A stretch of DNA of 64,000 nt from Fontibacillus phaseoli. Lineage in GTDB: Bacteria; Bacillota; Bacilli; Paenibacillales; Paenibacillaceae. Shown piece after piece: positions 17,044 through 25,711 of this stretch (within the stretch, counting starts at the first letter, position 1; the number at the start of each line of letters is the position of its first letter). Location: the NCBI RefSeq assembly GCF_003337355.1, contig NZ_QPJW01000015.1:1-64000 (forward strand), given 5' to 3'. Under the pieces are notes generated by a model. The model had not been told where the DNA came from and searched no databases. It was given only the letters and a program-made list of their open reading frames with translations. Made by a program: the position numbers and the translations under genes.

Positions 17044-18306
17044 TCAAATCAGCAAATTGAACAAATTCAGATCGCGGTTCAACTCCGTATAAGGGATGCC
17101 TTTAGCCGCCATCCGATCGACCAGCGCTCCGTAATCGTCCTTATCGCTTAGCTCGATGCCCACCAGGGCCGGGCCGTTCTCCTTGTTGTGCTTCTTGGTG
17201 TACTCAAACCGCGTGATGTCGTCGTTCGGACCGACAACCTGTTCCAGAAACTCGCGGAGCGCTCCCGCCCGCTGTGGGAAATTGATCATGAAGTAATGCT
17301 TTAACCCTTCGTAAATGAGCGAACGTTCCTTCATTTCCTGCATCCGGTCGATGTCGTTATTGCCGCCGCTGATAATGCAGACGACCGTTTTGCCTTTGAT
17401 CTGCTCCCGGTACATGTCCAGTGCCGACACCGGCAACGCCCCCGCCGGCTCGACAACGATGGCGCTGTCATTATACAGTTCCAGGATCGTTGTGCACGCT
17501 TTACCTTCGGGAACTTTGACGATATCGTTAAGCATTCCCGCGCATATTTCAAAATTCAGATCACCTACGCGCTTTACCGCCGCTCCGTCAACAAACTTGT
17601 CGATCTTGTCCAGCGTAACGACTTTTTTGCGCTTGATCGCTTCCGTCATCGAGGCCGCTCCGGACGGCTCCACACCGATCAGCTTTGTTTCCGGGCTTAC
17701 CGTTTTCAAGTAGGTGCCTACGCCCGAGATCAATCCGCCGCCGCCGATTGTCACGAAAACATAGTCGGCCGGAGTATCCAGGCTCTCCATGATTTCCATC
17801 GCAATCGTCCCGTTTCCGGCCACGATCTTGGGGTCGTCGAACGGGTGAATGAATGTCATTCCCCCTTCATTGCATGCTTTCATCGCTTCTTCATAAGCGT
17901 CGTCATACGTGTCCCCGGTAAGAATCACTTCTACCGACGTACCTCCGAACCGCTTCACCTGCTTAATCTTCTGGTTCGGCGTTGTGCTCGGCATGAAAAT
18001 TTTGCCCTGGATCCCCAGCGCATTGCATGAAAAGGCTACTCCTTGAGCGTGGTTTCCCGCACTCGCGCACACAATGCCTTTGGCCAGCTCCTCCTGGCTT
18101 AAGCTGCGAATCATATTATATGCTCCGCGGATTTTAAACGAGCGGACAATCTGCAAATCCTCTCGCTTCAAATAGACTTTGCAATCGTATTTGGCCGATA
18201 GGGTCGGATCCAGCTGCAGCGGAGTACGTCTTACGACTTCTTTCAGTACATGGTGCGCACGCACGATATCTTCCATTCCGACAGTATGCCTTTCCGTATG
18301 ATTCAT
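17044..18306 (-). CDS. ilvA: Threonine dehydratase IlvA
   Basis: A 420-residue PLP enzyme converting threonine to 2-oxobutanoate and ammonia, the first committed step to isoleucine. K58 in VRSFKIRGAYN is the PLP lysine, the phosphate loop is GGGGLISG, and the C-terminal 90 residues (from YFMINFPQRAGALREFLEQV) are the regulatory ACT-like domain of the biosynthetic form. Length matches Bacillus IlvA. GGAAGGAG lies about 7 nt before the ATG. No T-box leader was seen in the 170 bp upstream, and no other branched-chain gene is nearby. Confidence 0.95.
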   Translation of the reverse strand: MNHTERHTVGMEDIVRAHHVLKEVVRRTPLQLDPTLSAKYDCKVYLKREDLQIVRSFKIRGAYNMIRSLSQEELAKGIVCASAGNHAQGVAFSCNALGIQGKIFMPSTTPNQKIKQVKRFGGTSVEVILTGDTYDDAYEEAMKACNEGGMTFIHPFDDPKIVAGNGTIAMEIMESLDTPADYVFVTIGGGGLISGVGTYLKTVSPETKLIGVEPSGAASMTEAIKRKKVVTLDKIDKFVDGAAVKRVGDLNFEICAGMLNDIVKVPEGKACTTILELYNDSAIVVEPAGALPVSALDMYREQIKGKTVVCIISGGNNDIDRMQEMKERSLIYEGLKHYFMINFPQRAGALREFLEQVVGPNDDITRFEYTKKHNKENGPALVGIELSDKDDYGALVDRMAAKGIPYTELNRDLNLFNLLI

Positions 18307-18405
18307 CTCTATCTCCTTCCTTTATGTTTCTCTCATTCTTCTAAAGTTACACCCGAATCGACCGGGGTTCAAGAGGTATCTTCATAATAGCGATTTCATC
18401 GTAAA

Positions 18406-18457
18406 AAATCAGACAAACGCCCTTTGGCCAGCTGCGGATCAGCTTCGACCAAAGGGC
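18406..18457 (-). terminator. Terminator after the 73-residue gene
   Basis: GCCCTTTGG (18419-18427) pairs with CCAAAGGGC (18449-18457), with an inner GCTG stem. On the minus strand a T run follows after 10 nt. It closes the transcript of the small gene at 18476-18697. Confidence 0.55.
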
Positions 18458-18475
18458 GTCCTGCGCAAAACAACA

Positions 18476-18697
18476 TCAGCGCTTTTTAGGAACGAGACTT
18501 GGTTTGGGTTGTACTTCCACCTTGTTCACATGGGCGATCTCGGTCAACTTCCATTCCGTTTCGCCCAGCACAAGATCGGCGGGAAACTCTTCTCCCTTTT
18601 GCAAATAATTCTCCCGACCGAGTTCATCGGTGTACACCCCTTCCACTTCCACCTTTTCGCGTGAAACCGGAAGCATGTCCTTATTCTCTTTGCTCAC
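18476..18697 (-). CDS. Small YjzC-like hypothetical protein
   Basis: A 73-residue soluble protein of unknown function. The middle, with GVYTDELGRENYLQKGEEFP followed by WKLTEI, recalls small YjzC-type proteins of Bacilli in layout, but that is a weak resemblance. The start is GTG with AGAGGAGG about 9 nt ahead. It lies between purD and ilvA and has its own terminator. It may be co-transcribed with purD, which ends 78 nt upstream. Confidence 0.6.
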   Translation of the reverse strand: MSKENKDMLPVSREKVEVEGVYTDELGRENYLQKGEEFPADLVLGETEWKLTEIAHVNKVEVQPKPSLVPKKR

Positions 18698-18775
18698 TGC
18701 AGATCGCCTCCTCTTTCGATAACATCTCCAAAAAGGCGGCTATTATCCGCATCTAAATCTCGACTAAATCCGTTA

Positions 18776-20047
18776 TTATACCAATGCCTTGGCAGCAATG
18801 TCAGTACGGTTGTGCTTGCCTTCGAAAGCAATGCGGTCCGCCGACGCGTACGCCTGATTCCTGGCTTCGGCGATATTCCGGCCAAGTCCGACGACGCCAA
18901 GTACGCGTCCGCCGTCCGTCACCCATTCGCCGGCTTCATTCTTGGCTGTTCCCGCATGGAATACAAGCCCCTCGCTCTTTACTGCGTCGTCGAGCCCTGA
19001 AATCGGAAGGCCCTTGGGATAAGAAGCAGGGTATCCGCCAGAAGCCAAAATGACGCAAACCGCGGCTTCTTCGCTCCACTCGATCTCCGCATCGGCCAGC
19101 GTTCCGTTAACCGCCGCCAAAAAAATCTCCAGCAAATCGCTCTTCAGCCGCGGCAGGACCACCTGGGTCTCCGGATCGCCAAAGCGGGCGTTGAACTCAA
19201 TCGTCTTCGGCTTTCCGTCCGGCCCGATCATCAGCCCGGCAAAAAGGATCCCCCGGAAATGTCGTCCTTCCTGAACCATCGCTTTCGCTGTCGGCTTAAG
19301 GATAGTTTCCAGCGCCTCTTCTATGATGCTGTCCGCGATATGGGGCAACGGAGAATAGGTGCCCATTCCCCCCGTATTCGGCCCCTTATCGCCGTCGTAC
19401 ACCTGCTTATGATCTTGGGCGGCCGCCATAGGACGCACCGTCTCCCCGTCCACGAACGACAGGATCGACATTTCCTGTCCCGCCAGAAACTCCTCGATCA
19501 CAACCTGGCTGCCCGACTCTCCGAATACCTTGTCCACCATGATCTGCTTAAGGGCCAGTTCCGCTTCTTCCCGGGTAAATGCAACCGTTACGCCTTTACC
19601 CGCGGCCAACCCGTCCGCCTTGATGACGATCGGCACAGGCTGGGCCTGCAAGTAAGTCAGCGCCGCTTCGTAATCGTCAAACTTGTCGTAGGACGCCGTC
19701 GGGATTTGATATTTTTTCAGCAGATCCTTCATGAAGGTTTTGCTGCCCTCGATCAATGCCGCATTTTTCCGTGGCCCGAACACCGGAATGTCCTTCGCTT
19801 CAAATGCGTCGACAATTCCGTCAACAAGCGGATCATCCGGCCCGACGACGACGAGTCCGACCTGCTTCTCCTTCGCAAAGTCAGTCAACCGTTCGAATTC
19901 GTGGACCTGAATCGGAACCAGCTCCGCGATTTGCCCGATTCCGGCATTACCCGGTGCGCAATAAATGATGCCGGCATTCGGACTTTTGGCCAAGGACCAG
20001 CAAATCGCATGCTCGCGTCCGCCGCCGCCGATTACTAAAATATCCAT
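18776..20047 (-). CDS. purD: Phosphoribosylamine-glycine ligase PurD
   Basis: A 423-residue ATP-grasp enzyme joining phosphoribosylamine and glycine to GAR, step 2 of de novo purine synthesis. The N-terminal VIGGGGREHAICW, the ATP-grasp region with VIKADGLAAGKGV, and the GPNTGGMGTYSP signature (residues about 230-245) are all present. The ATG at 20047 is chosen because AGGAGGAACTGT precedes it; ten further codons upstream are in frame but unnecessary. It is the last gene of the purine operon, but a terminator-like hairpin separates it from purH. Confidence 0.95.
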   Translation of the reverse strand: MDILVIGGGGREHAICWSLAKSPNAGIIYCAPGNAGIGQIAELVPIQVHEFERLTDFAKEKQVGLVVVGPDDPLVDGIVDAFEAKDIPVFGPRKNAALIEGSKTFMKDLLKKYQIPTASYDKFDDYEAALTYLQAQPVPIVIKADGLAAGKGVTVAFTREEAELALKQIMVDKVFGESGSQVVIEEFLAGQEMSILSFVDGETVRPMAAAQDHKQVYDGDKGPNTGGMGTYSPLPHIADSIIEEALETILKPTAKAMVQEGRHFRGILFAGLMIGPDGKPKTIEFNARFGDPETQVVLPRLKSDLLEIFLAAVNGTLADAEIEWSEEAAVCVILASGGYPASYPKGLPISGLDDAVKSEGLVFHAGTAKNEAGEWVTDGGRVLGVVGLGRNIAEARNQAYASADRIAFEGKHNRTDIAAKALV

Positions 20048-20197
20048 ACAGTTCCTCCTACGTATTTCCGGGCTCATCCCGTAGATTCATATGTTGCATT
20101 AACGACCGCGACCCTTTTCCGAATCTAAAAATTTCTTAATTAACTAGTCAGCTTTAACATGTCGCTCATCCAACATGCGGTTCAACTTCATCTCGTT

Positions 20198-20228
20198 AAA
20201 AAGGCAGGGCCGCCGCAGCGGTCCTGCC
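20198..20228 (-). terminator. Intrinsic terminator between purH and purD
   Basis: On the minus strand, GGCAGGACCGC and GCGGCCCTGCC form a GC-rich stem (20203-20228) followed by TTTTT, 15 nt after the purH stop. It should reduce or end transcription before purD. Confidence 0.7.
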
Positions 20229-20242
20229 GTCCAGGCCTTAGC

Positions 20243-21790
20243 TTAATGTTTGAAATGTCTTACGCCGGTGAACACCATCGCAATGCCATACTCATTGGCT
20301 ACTTTGATCGATTCCTCATCCTTAACGGAACCGCCCGGCTGAATGACCGCCGTAATCCCCGCCTTTGCGGCGATCTCCAGCGTGTCGCCCATCGGGAAGA
20401 ACGCATCGGAAGCAAGCACGCTGCCTTTGGATTTGTCTCCCGCTTGCTCGATGGCGATCTTCGCCGATCCGACCCGGTTCATTTGACCGGCCCCGACGCC
20501 AACCGTCATGTCATCCTTCGCCAACACGATGGCGTTGGACTTCACATGCTTAACTACTTTCCAGCCAAACAGCAGCTGCTTCAATTCTTCTTCCGTCGGT
20601 TTGCGATCCGTTACAACCTGCAGATCGCTTTCGATCAAAGAGTGAACATCGCTTTCCTGAACGACCATGCCGCCTTCGATTGAAGTGACGACAAACTGGC
20701 TGCTCCGGCTGGCCGCCGACTCCAAACTTCCAAGCTTCAGCAAGCGAATGTTTTTCTTCTTCGTCAATAACTCCAGCGCTTCCGGCGTAAATCCAGGCGC
20801 CAGAATAATTTCAAGAAAAATTTCTTTCAGCAGCATCGCGGTTGCTTCATCAATAATCCGGTTGGCCGCGACAATCCCGCCAAAGATCGATACCGGATCG
20901 GCATCGTAGGCCTTGCGGTAGGCTTCGTAGATGCTTTCACCAACGCCGACCCCGCAAGGATTCATATGTTTTACGGCCACTACGGCCGGTTCTTCGAATT
21001 CCTTCACGATTTGCAGCGCCGCATTTGCGTCGTTGATATTGTTGTACGACAATTCTTTGCCGTGAAGCTGCTCGGCTGTCGTCAGTGTGTCGGCTGCAGC
21101 CAGCGGTTTGCGGTAGAATGCCGCTTTTTGATGCGGATTCTCGCCATAGCGGAGGTCCTGGATTTTCTCATAAGTCACCGTATAACGCTCAGGCAGCGGA
21201 TCTCCGGTCACGTTCGACAAATAATCGGAGATCAGCGCGTCGTAAGCCGAGGTATGACGGAATACCTTGGCCGCCAGCCGCTTGCGCGTTTCAAGAGATG
21301 TATCTCCGCCTGCGCGGACTTCATCCAGAACGATGCCGTAATCTGCCGAATCGACAACTACGCTGACAAAGGCATGGTTCTTGGCCGCTGAACGCAGCAT
21401 GGTTGGCCCGCCGATATCGATATTTTCGATCGCATCTTCATACGTAACATCCGGCTTGGCGATCGTCTCCTGGAACGGATACAGATTTACCACGACCAGA
21501 TCGATGTAATCCAGCCCCAGTTCCTTCATCTGTGCTTGATGCTCCGCGCTGTCGCGAACGGCGAGCAAGCCGCTGTGAACGGCAGGGTGGAGCGTTTTGA
21601 CACGACCGTCCAGAATTTCCGGAAAGCCTGTAACATCGGAAATCCCGATGACAGGAACGCCCTCCTTCGACAATAGATTCTTCGTGCCTCCTGTCGAAAT
21701 GATCTCCACACCCAGCTGTGACAATTCACGGCAAAACTCCACGACGCCTGTTTTGTCAGATACGCTAACGAGCGCTCTTTTGATTCCCAC
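20243..21790 (-). CDS. purH: Bifunctional AICAR transformylase / IMP cyclohydrolase PurH
   Basis: A 515-residue enzyme catalysing the last two steps to IMP. The N-terminal cyclohydrolase (about 1-190) starts with RALVSVSDKTGVVEF, and the C-terminal formyltransferase includes DLRYGENPHQKAAFY and KHMNPCGV. The GTG at 21790 is the start: AAAGGAGGAGCGAATC lies directly ahead and the length then equals the family's. The frame is open for 50 more codons upstream, but that part encodes nothing PurH-like. It sits 92 nt after purN. Confidence 0.95.
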   Translation of the reverse strand: MGIKRALVSVSDKTGVVEFCRELSQLGVEIISTGGTKNLLSKEGVPVIGISDVTGFPEILDGRVKTLHPAVHSGLLAVRDSAEHQAQMKELGLDYIDLVVVNLYPFQETIAKPDVTYEDAIENIDIGGPTMLRSAAKNHAFVSVVVDSADYGIVLDEVRAGGDTSLETRKRLAAKVFRHTSAYDALISDYLSNVTGDPLPERYTVTYEKIQDLRYGENPHQKAAFYRKPLAAADTLTTAEQLHGKELSYNNINDANAALQIVKEFEEPAVVAVKHMNPCGVGVGESIYEAYRKAYDADPVSIFGGIVAANRIIDEATAMLLKEIFLEIILAPGFTPEALELLTKKKNIRLLKLGSLESAASRSSQFVVTSIEGGMVVQESDVHSLIESDLQVVTDRKPTEEELKQLLFGWKVVKHVKSNAIVLAKDDMTVGVGAGQMNRVGSAKIAIEQAGDKSKGSVLASDAFFPMGDTLEIAAKAGITAVIQPGGSVKDEESIKVANEYGIAMVFTGVRHFKH

Positions 21791-21882
21791 GATTCGCTCC
21801 TCCTTTAAATTAAGTAATGCTGACCCCGATATTTCTCGGGAAATATCGAAACCTCTATCTGTCCGGCTGAAAAAGCCGCATT

Positions 21883-22506
21883 TTACTGTCGTACAGTGAC
21901 TTTTCTGCCTTCCACAATAACGCGGCCGCTTGCAAACCACGACACAACCTGCGGGTACAGCCTTTTTTCCGCTTGGTGGATTCTGTCTTCCAGTGTTTGA
22001 ATATCGTCATCCGGCAACAAAGGAACCGCCTCTTGCGCCACAACAGTGCCGGTATCCATGCCTCCGTCCACCAGATGCACGGTAACGCCGGTTACCTTTA
22101 CGCCGTATTCCCACGCCTGCCCGATCGCATCTTTACCCGGAAACGCCGGCAGTAGCGAAGGATGGATATTGATCATTTTTCCCGCATAAGGTTCTACCAG
22201 AACCGAAGTAAGGAGCCGCATATATCCAGCAAGTACTATGAGATCGACCTGATGCTTTTCAAGCTCCGCGACAATCTCTGCCTCGTAATCTTCGCGGCGG
22301 GCATACCCCTTAGGCGTAAAAAGAAAAGTATCTACGCCCGCCTGCCGTGCGCGCTCCACCACCGGAGCCTGCGGCTTGTCGCAAACGAGCAGGACAATTT
22401 CTGTGGAGCCCAGTTTGCCAGCACGCGAGGACTCCACCAGCGCCTGAAAATTGCTTCCCTGGCCGGAAGCAAACACCGCGATCCGGTAGGAGGAAGACGA
22501 CGCCAT
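21883..22506 (-). CDS. purN: Phosphoribosylglycinamide formyltransferase PurN
   Basis: A 207-residue enzyme transferring formyl from 10-formyl-THF to GAR. Visible features are FASGQGSNFQALVES (substrate phosphate loop), LAGYMRLL, NIHPSLLPAF with the catalytic Asn and His, and a late GMDTG holding the conserved aspartate. The ATG overlaps the purM stop by one base (TAATG), so the two are translationally coupled. Confidence 0.95.
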   Translation of the reverse strand: MASSSSYRIAVFASGQGSNFQALVESSRAGKLGSTEIVLLVCDKPQAPVVERARQAGVDTFLFTPKGYARREDYEAEIVAELEKHQVDLIVLAGYMRLLTSVLVEPYAGKMINIHPSLLPAFPGKDAIGQAWEYGVKVTGVTVHLVDGGMDTGTVVAQEAVPLLPDDDIQTLEDRIHQAEKRLYPQVVSWFASGRVIVEGRKVTVRQ

Positions 22507-23549
22507 TACACTTCCGCTCCCTTAAACGTAACGATGCCTTCGCCGGATGTTACCACGCCGATTACATAAGGCGTTTCTCCTGCGGCGCTGAGCGCAGCCA
22601 AGGAAGCCTCGGCATCCTGTTCCGATACGACGATGACAAGGCCGATGCCCATATTGAATGTCGTAAACATATCCCGGTTGCTGACATCGCCCTTTTGCTG
22701 AAGCAGCGAAAAGATCGGCAAAATCGGCCACGAACCGTAGTCGATTTCGACATTGACTCCTTCCGGCAATACGCGCGGAATATTTTCGATAAACCCGCCG
22801 CCGGTAATGTGAGCCATCCCTTTGACCTTGACCTGTTCCAGCAGGCCAAGAACCGGCTTCACATACAACTTGGTCGGCGTCAGCAGCACATTGCCGAGCG
22901 CTTCGCCGCCGAGCTCCGGCAAGCGATCCTGCAGGCCGCAGCCGGCTTGCTCCAGCAGCAGCTTCCGCACCAGCGAGAAGCCGTTGCTGTGCACGCCGCT
23001 CGATGCCAGGCCGATCACCGTGTCGCCGGCAGCAATCGTGCTGCCGTTTACGATTTTGCTCTTGTCGACCACGCCAACCGTAAATCCGGCGATGTCGTAT
23101 TCGCCTTCGCTGTACATGCCCGGCATTTCCGCCGTTTCGCCACCGATCAGGGCACAGCCCGATTCATGGCATCCTTCGGCAATCCCGGCCACGATCGACT
23201 CAATCTTCTCGGGCACCACTTTATCACAAGCCAGATAATCGAGGAAGAACAACGGCTCCGCCCCTTGAACGACGATGTCGTTCACGCACATCGCAACCGC
23301 GTCGATTCCGATCGTATCGTGCTTATCCATCGCGAACGCGATTTTAAGCTTCGTGCCTACGCCGTCGGTTCCCGACACCAGCACCGGTTCCTCATATTTG
23401 TCTTTGTTCAGCCCGAACAAAGCTCCGAAACCGCCCAAATCCGTCATAACCTCCGGACGGAACGTCCGTTTGACGTGCTTCTTCATCCGCTCTACCGCTT
23501 CATTGCCTGCCGCGATATCCACACCGGCGTTTTTGTAAGCTTCAGACAC
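22506..23549 (-). CDS. purM: Phosphoribosylformylglycinamidine cyclo-ligase PurM
   Basis: A 347-residue AIR synthetase converting FGAM to AIR with ATP. It has YKNAGVDIAAGNEAVERMK at the N-terminus, VSGTDGVGTKLKIA, the GGETAEMPGMY loop and the C-terminal MGIGLVIVV. The first GTG (23561) is almost on top of AAGGAGT, so the GTG at 23549 (11 nt after it), which gives the usual SEAYKNAG start, is used. It is separated from purF upstream by a 680-bp repeat-filled gap. Confidence 0.94.
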   Translation of the reverse strand: MSEAYKNAGVDIAAGNEAVERMKKHVKRTFRPEVMTDLGGFGALFGLNKDKYEEPVLVSGTDGVGTKLKIAFAMDKHDTIGIDAVAMCVNDIVVQGAEPLFFLDYLACDKVVPEKIESIVAGIAEGCHESGCALIGGETAEMPGMYSEGEYDIAGFTVGVVDKSKIVNGSTIAAGDTVIGLASSGVHSNGFSLVRKLLLEQAGCGLQDRLPELGGEALGNVLLTPTKLYVKPVLGLLEQVKVKGMAHITGGGFIENIPRVLPEGVNVEIDYGSWPILPIFSLLQQKGDVSNRDMFTTFNMGIGLVIVVSEQDAEASLAALSAAGETPYVIGVVTSGEGIVTFKGAEV

Positions 23550-23675
23550 GTAAGGACACACTCCTTAAAATGGATTTATTGAACACGCCAACACTTGCAG
23601 CCAAACTCCGTTGTAATGCAAAGAACAAACAGTAAATCTAGAATGAATAGTGCCGAATCGCCTCTTCCGGCTCAA

Positions 23676-23865
23676 TTAACTGGAAAACCTACAGTTACTT
23701 TCCCAATAAACGCTTCATCAACCAAAATAACTTGAAATCCTCCAGTTATTTTGCACGAAAAGCTCCCTCATGAACAAAAAGCCCGAAATTAACTGGAGAA
23801 AACCCAGCTATTTAAGAAAACCGATCCTAATTGAATAAATTAGCTGGAGGAAATACAGTTAATTC
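23676..23865. repeat. Four TTAACTG/CAGTTAA units inside the purine operon
   Basis: Units starting at 23676, 23727, 23789 and 23840 (spacings 51, 62 and 51 bp) each run from TTAACTGG-like to CAGTTA-like sequence over 25 bp, with a GAAAA-type centre. The same family is at 138-213. They lie in the purF-purM gap, on the transcribed strand of the operon. Confidence 0.65.
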
Positions 23866-23948
23866 CCAGATGACATCCGCATTTAGGCACTAACTTGGTC
23901 TCTGGCATTACTCGACACGCTCGAATGGAAGTTACTCTACCTGATCTT

Positions 23949-24151
23949 GGCTCAGCCTCCGAGCACTGGCCTAACTCCGAACTTATCTCTCTGCTTCTTT
24001 TACCGAACATTACTCTATCCTGACCTTAACTAGGTCGTCGAAAATTAGACTTACCCGAACTAACTATCCAATCCGTGCGAAAGTAACTCGATCTCAAACC
24101 TAGCTCAGCCTCCGAACCCTGACACTAACACCGAACTTATCTCTCTGCTTC
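23949..24151. repeat. Pair of 50-bp direct repeats in the purF-purM gap
   Basis: The segment from GGCTCAGCCTCCGA to CCGAACTTATCTCTCTGCTT (about 23949-23997) recurs at about 24102-24151 with a few changes, 153 bp apart. The sequence between contains further TTACTC/AACTC-like partial copies. No gene is seen between 23550 and 24232. Confidence 0.65.
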
Positions 24152-24232
24152 GTACATACTAGCACCAATCCGTGGTTTCTGACCCGAGACCCGACATTAA
24201 TTCATCATGTGAAATACAAATGCCGTGAAAAA

Positions 24233-25711
24233 TCAGCAGGTGCAGCCAAATTTCTCTTCGCCGTCGAAATCAGTCCGGGTCGGGTAATCGTTGTCGAAGC
24301 AGGCCATGCACAGGCCGCCTTTATAGTCGTCCCGATTGTCGCCGCCAACAGCGCGAACCAGGCCCTCCGGCGTCAAAAACTGCAGCGAATCCGCATTGAT
24401 CTCCCGGCGGATTTCATCGACCGTTTTGGACGAGGCGATCAATTCGCCGCGATCCGGCGTGTCGATTCCGTAGAAGCACGGATTCTTAAACGGCGGCGAG
24501 GTGATGCGCACATGCACCTCGGTCGCCCCGGCCTCGCGCAGCAGATTGACGATGCGCCGCGACGTCGTGCCGCGGACGATCGAGTCGTCGATCATGACGA
24601 CGCGCTTGCCCTCCACCACGCGGCGGACGGCGCTCAGCTTCATCTTGACGCCCTGCTCGCGCAGTTCCTGGCTCGGCTGGATAAACGTCCGTCCGGTGTA
24701 TTTGTTCTTGATCAGACCGAGCTCGTAAGGGATGCCGGTCTGCTCTGCGTAGCCGATGGCGGCTGAGATGCTGGAGTCGGGCACGCCGGTGACCACATCG
24801 GCATCCACGAATGACTCCTGGGCCATCACTTGTCCCATCCGCTTGCGCGAGGCGTGCAGGTTCGACCCGTTCAGATCGCTGTCGGGACGAGAGAAATAAA
24901 TGTACTCCATCGCGCACAACGCTTTGCGTTGTGGCTCGGCATAACGATCTTCCCGCAGCCCGTTCCCATCAAGCACCAGCATCTCGCCCGGCTTGATATC
25001 GCGGATCGTCTCCGCGCCGACCACCTCGAACGCGCACGTCTCGGACGAGAACAGGTAGGCGTCGCCCAGCCGTCCCATCGTCAAAGGACGCAGGCCGTTC
25101 GGATCGCTGGCGACGAGCAGCTTGTCGTTCGTCAGCAGCAGGAAGGCAAAGCCGCCGACAAGCTGACGGAGCGCGTCCTTCGCCGCCTCGACGAAATCCT
25201 TCGGCGACCGCGCGATCAAATGCGCGATAACCTCCGTGTCGCTCGTTGTTTGAAAGATAGAGCCGCTTTGCTCCAGCTCGCGGCGGATTTTCGGCGCGTT
25301 CACGATGTTGCCGTTCGTCGCCACCGCCAGGTCGCCGTCGCGGTATTTGAAGATCAGCGGCTGCGCATTGGTCAAACGGCTATCGCCGCTCGTCGAATAC
25401 CGCACATGGCCGATGGACCGGTTCCCGACCAGCGTGGCCAGCTTGTCGCGGTCAAACACCTCTTTGACCAGCCCCATGCCGCGGTGGTAGTTGAACGACT
25501 TCCCGTCCGTTACGCACAGCCCTGCGCTCTCCTCCCCCCGGTGCTGCAATGCATGCAGCCCGTAATAGGAAAGAGAGGCGGCCTCCCCATGGCCGAATAC
25601 GCCGAATACGCCACATTCTTCTTTTAACGTATCGAATATATCGCTTCTTCCCGTGCCTTCGTTATAATAATCGCCTGTCCAAAGCCCTTGCGGTATTATT
25701 TCATCAGACAT
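24233..25711 (-). CDS. purF: Amidophosphoribosyltransferase PurF
   Basis: A 492-residue enzyme making phosphoribosylamine from PRPP and glutamine, the first step of the pathway. The Ntn nucleophile is the Cys of EECGVFGVFGH; from the ATG at 25711 it is residue 33, so a 32-residue propeptide would have to be removed, longer than the 11 residues of the Bacillus subtilis enzyme. The PRPP loop is VVMIDDSIVRGTTS. C-terminal cysteines (GGLCMACFD) fit the [4Fe-4S] site of Bacillus-type PurF. The start overlaps the purL end by 16 bp, with GGGAGG ahead. Confidence 0.95.
   Translation of the reverse strand: MSDEIIPQGLWTGDYYNEGTGRSDIFDTLKEECGVFGVFGHGEAASLSYYGLHALQHRGEESAGLCVTDGKSFNYHRGMGLVKEVFDRDKLATLVGNRSIGHVRYSTSGDSRLTNAQPLIFKYRDGDLAVATNGNIVNAPKIRRELEQSGSIFQTTSDTEVIAHLIARSPKDFVEAAKDALRQLVGGFAFLLLTNDKLLVASDPNGLRPLTMGRLGDAYLFSSETCAFEVVGAETIRDIKPGEMLVLDGNGLREDRYAEPQRKALCAMEYIYFSRPDSDLNGSNLHASRKRMGQVMAQESFVDADVVTGVPDSSISAAIGYAEQTGIPYELGLIKNKYTGRTFIQPSQELREQGVKMKLSAVRRVVEGKRVVMIDDSIVRGTTSRRIVNLLREAGATEVHVRITSPPFKNPCFYGIDTPDRGELIASSKTVDEIRREINADSLQFLTPEGLVRAVGGDNRDDYKGGLCMACFDNDYPTRTDFDGEEKFGCTC

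Noticed and set aside
18307..18475. T-box leader for ilvA
   Set aside because: The 170 bp upstream of ilvA hold only a terminator of the neighbouring small gene; no T-box sequence was found.
22347..23582. 411-residue plus-strand frame opposite purN and purM
   Set aside because: It mirrors two certain genes. The product is an Arg/His-rich shadow without a ribosome binding site.
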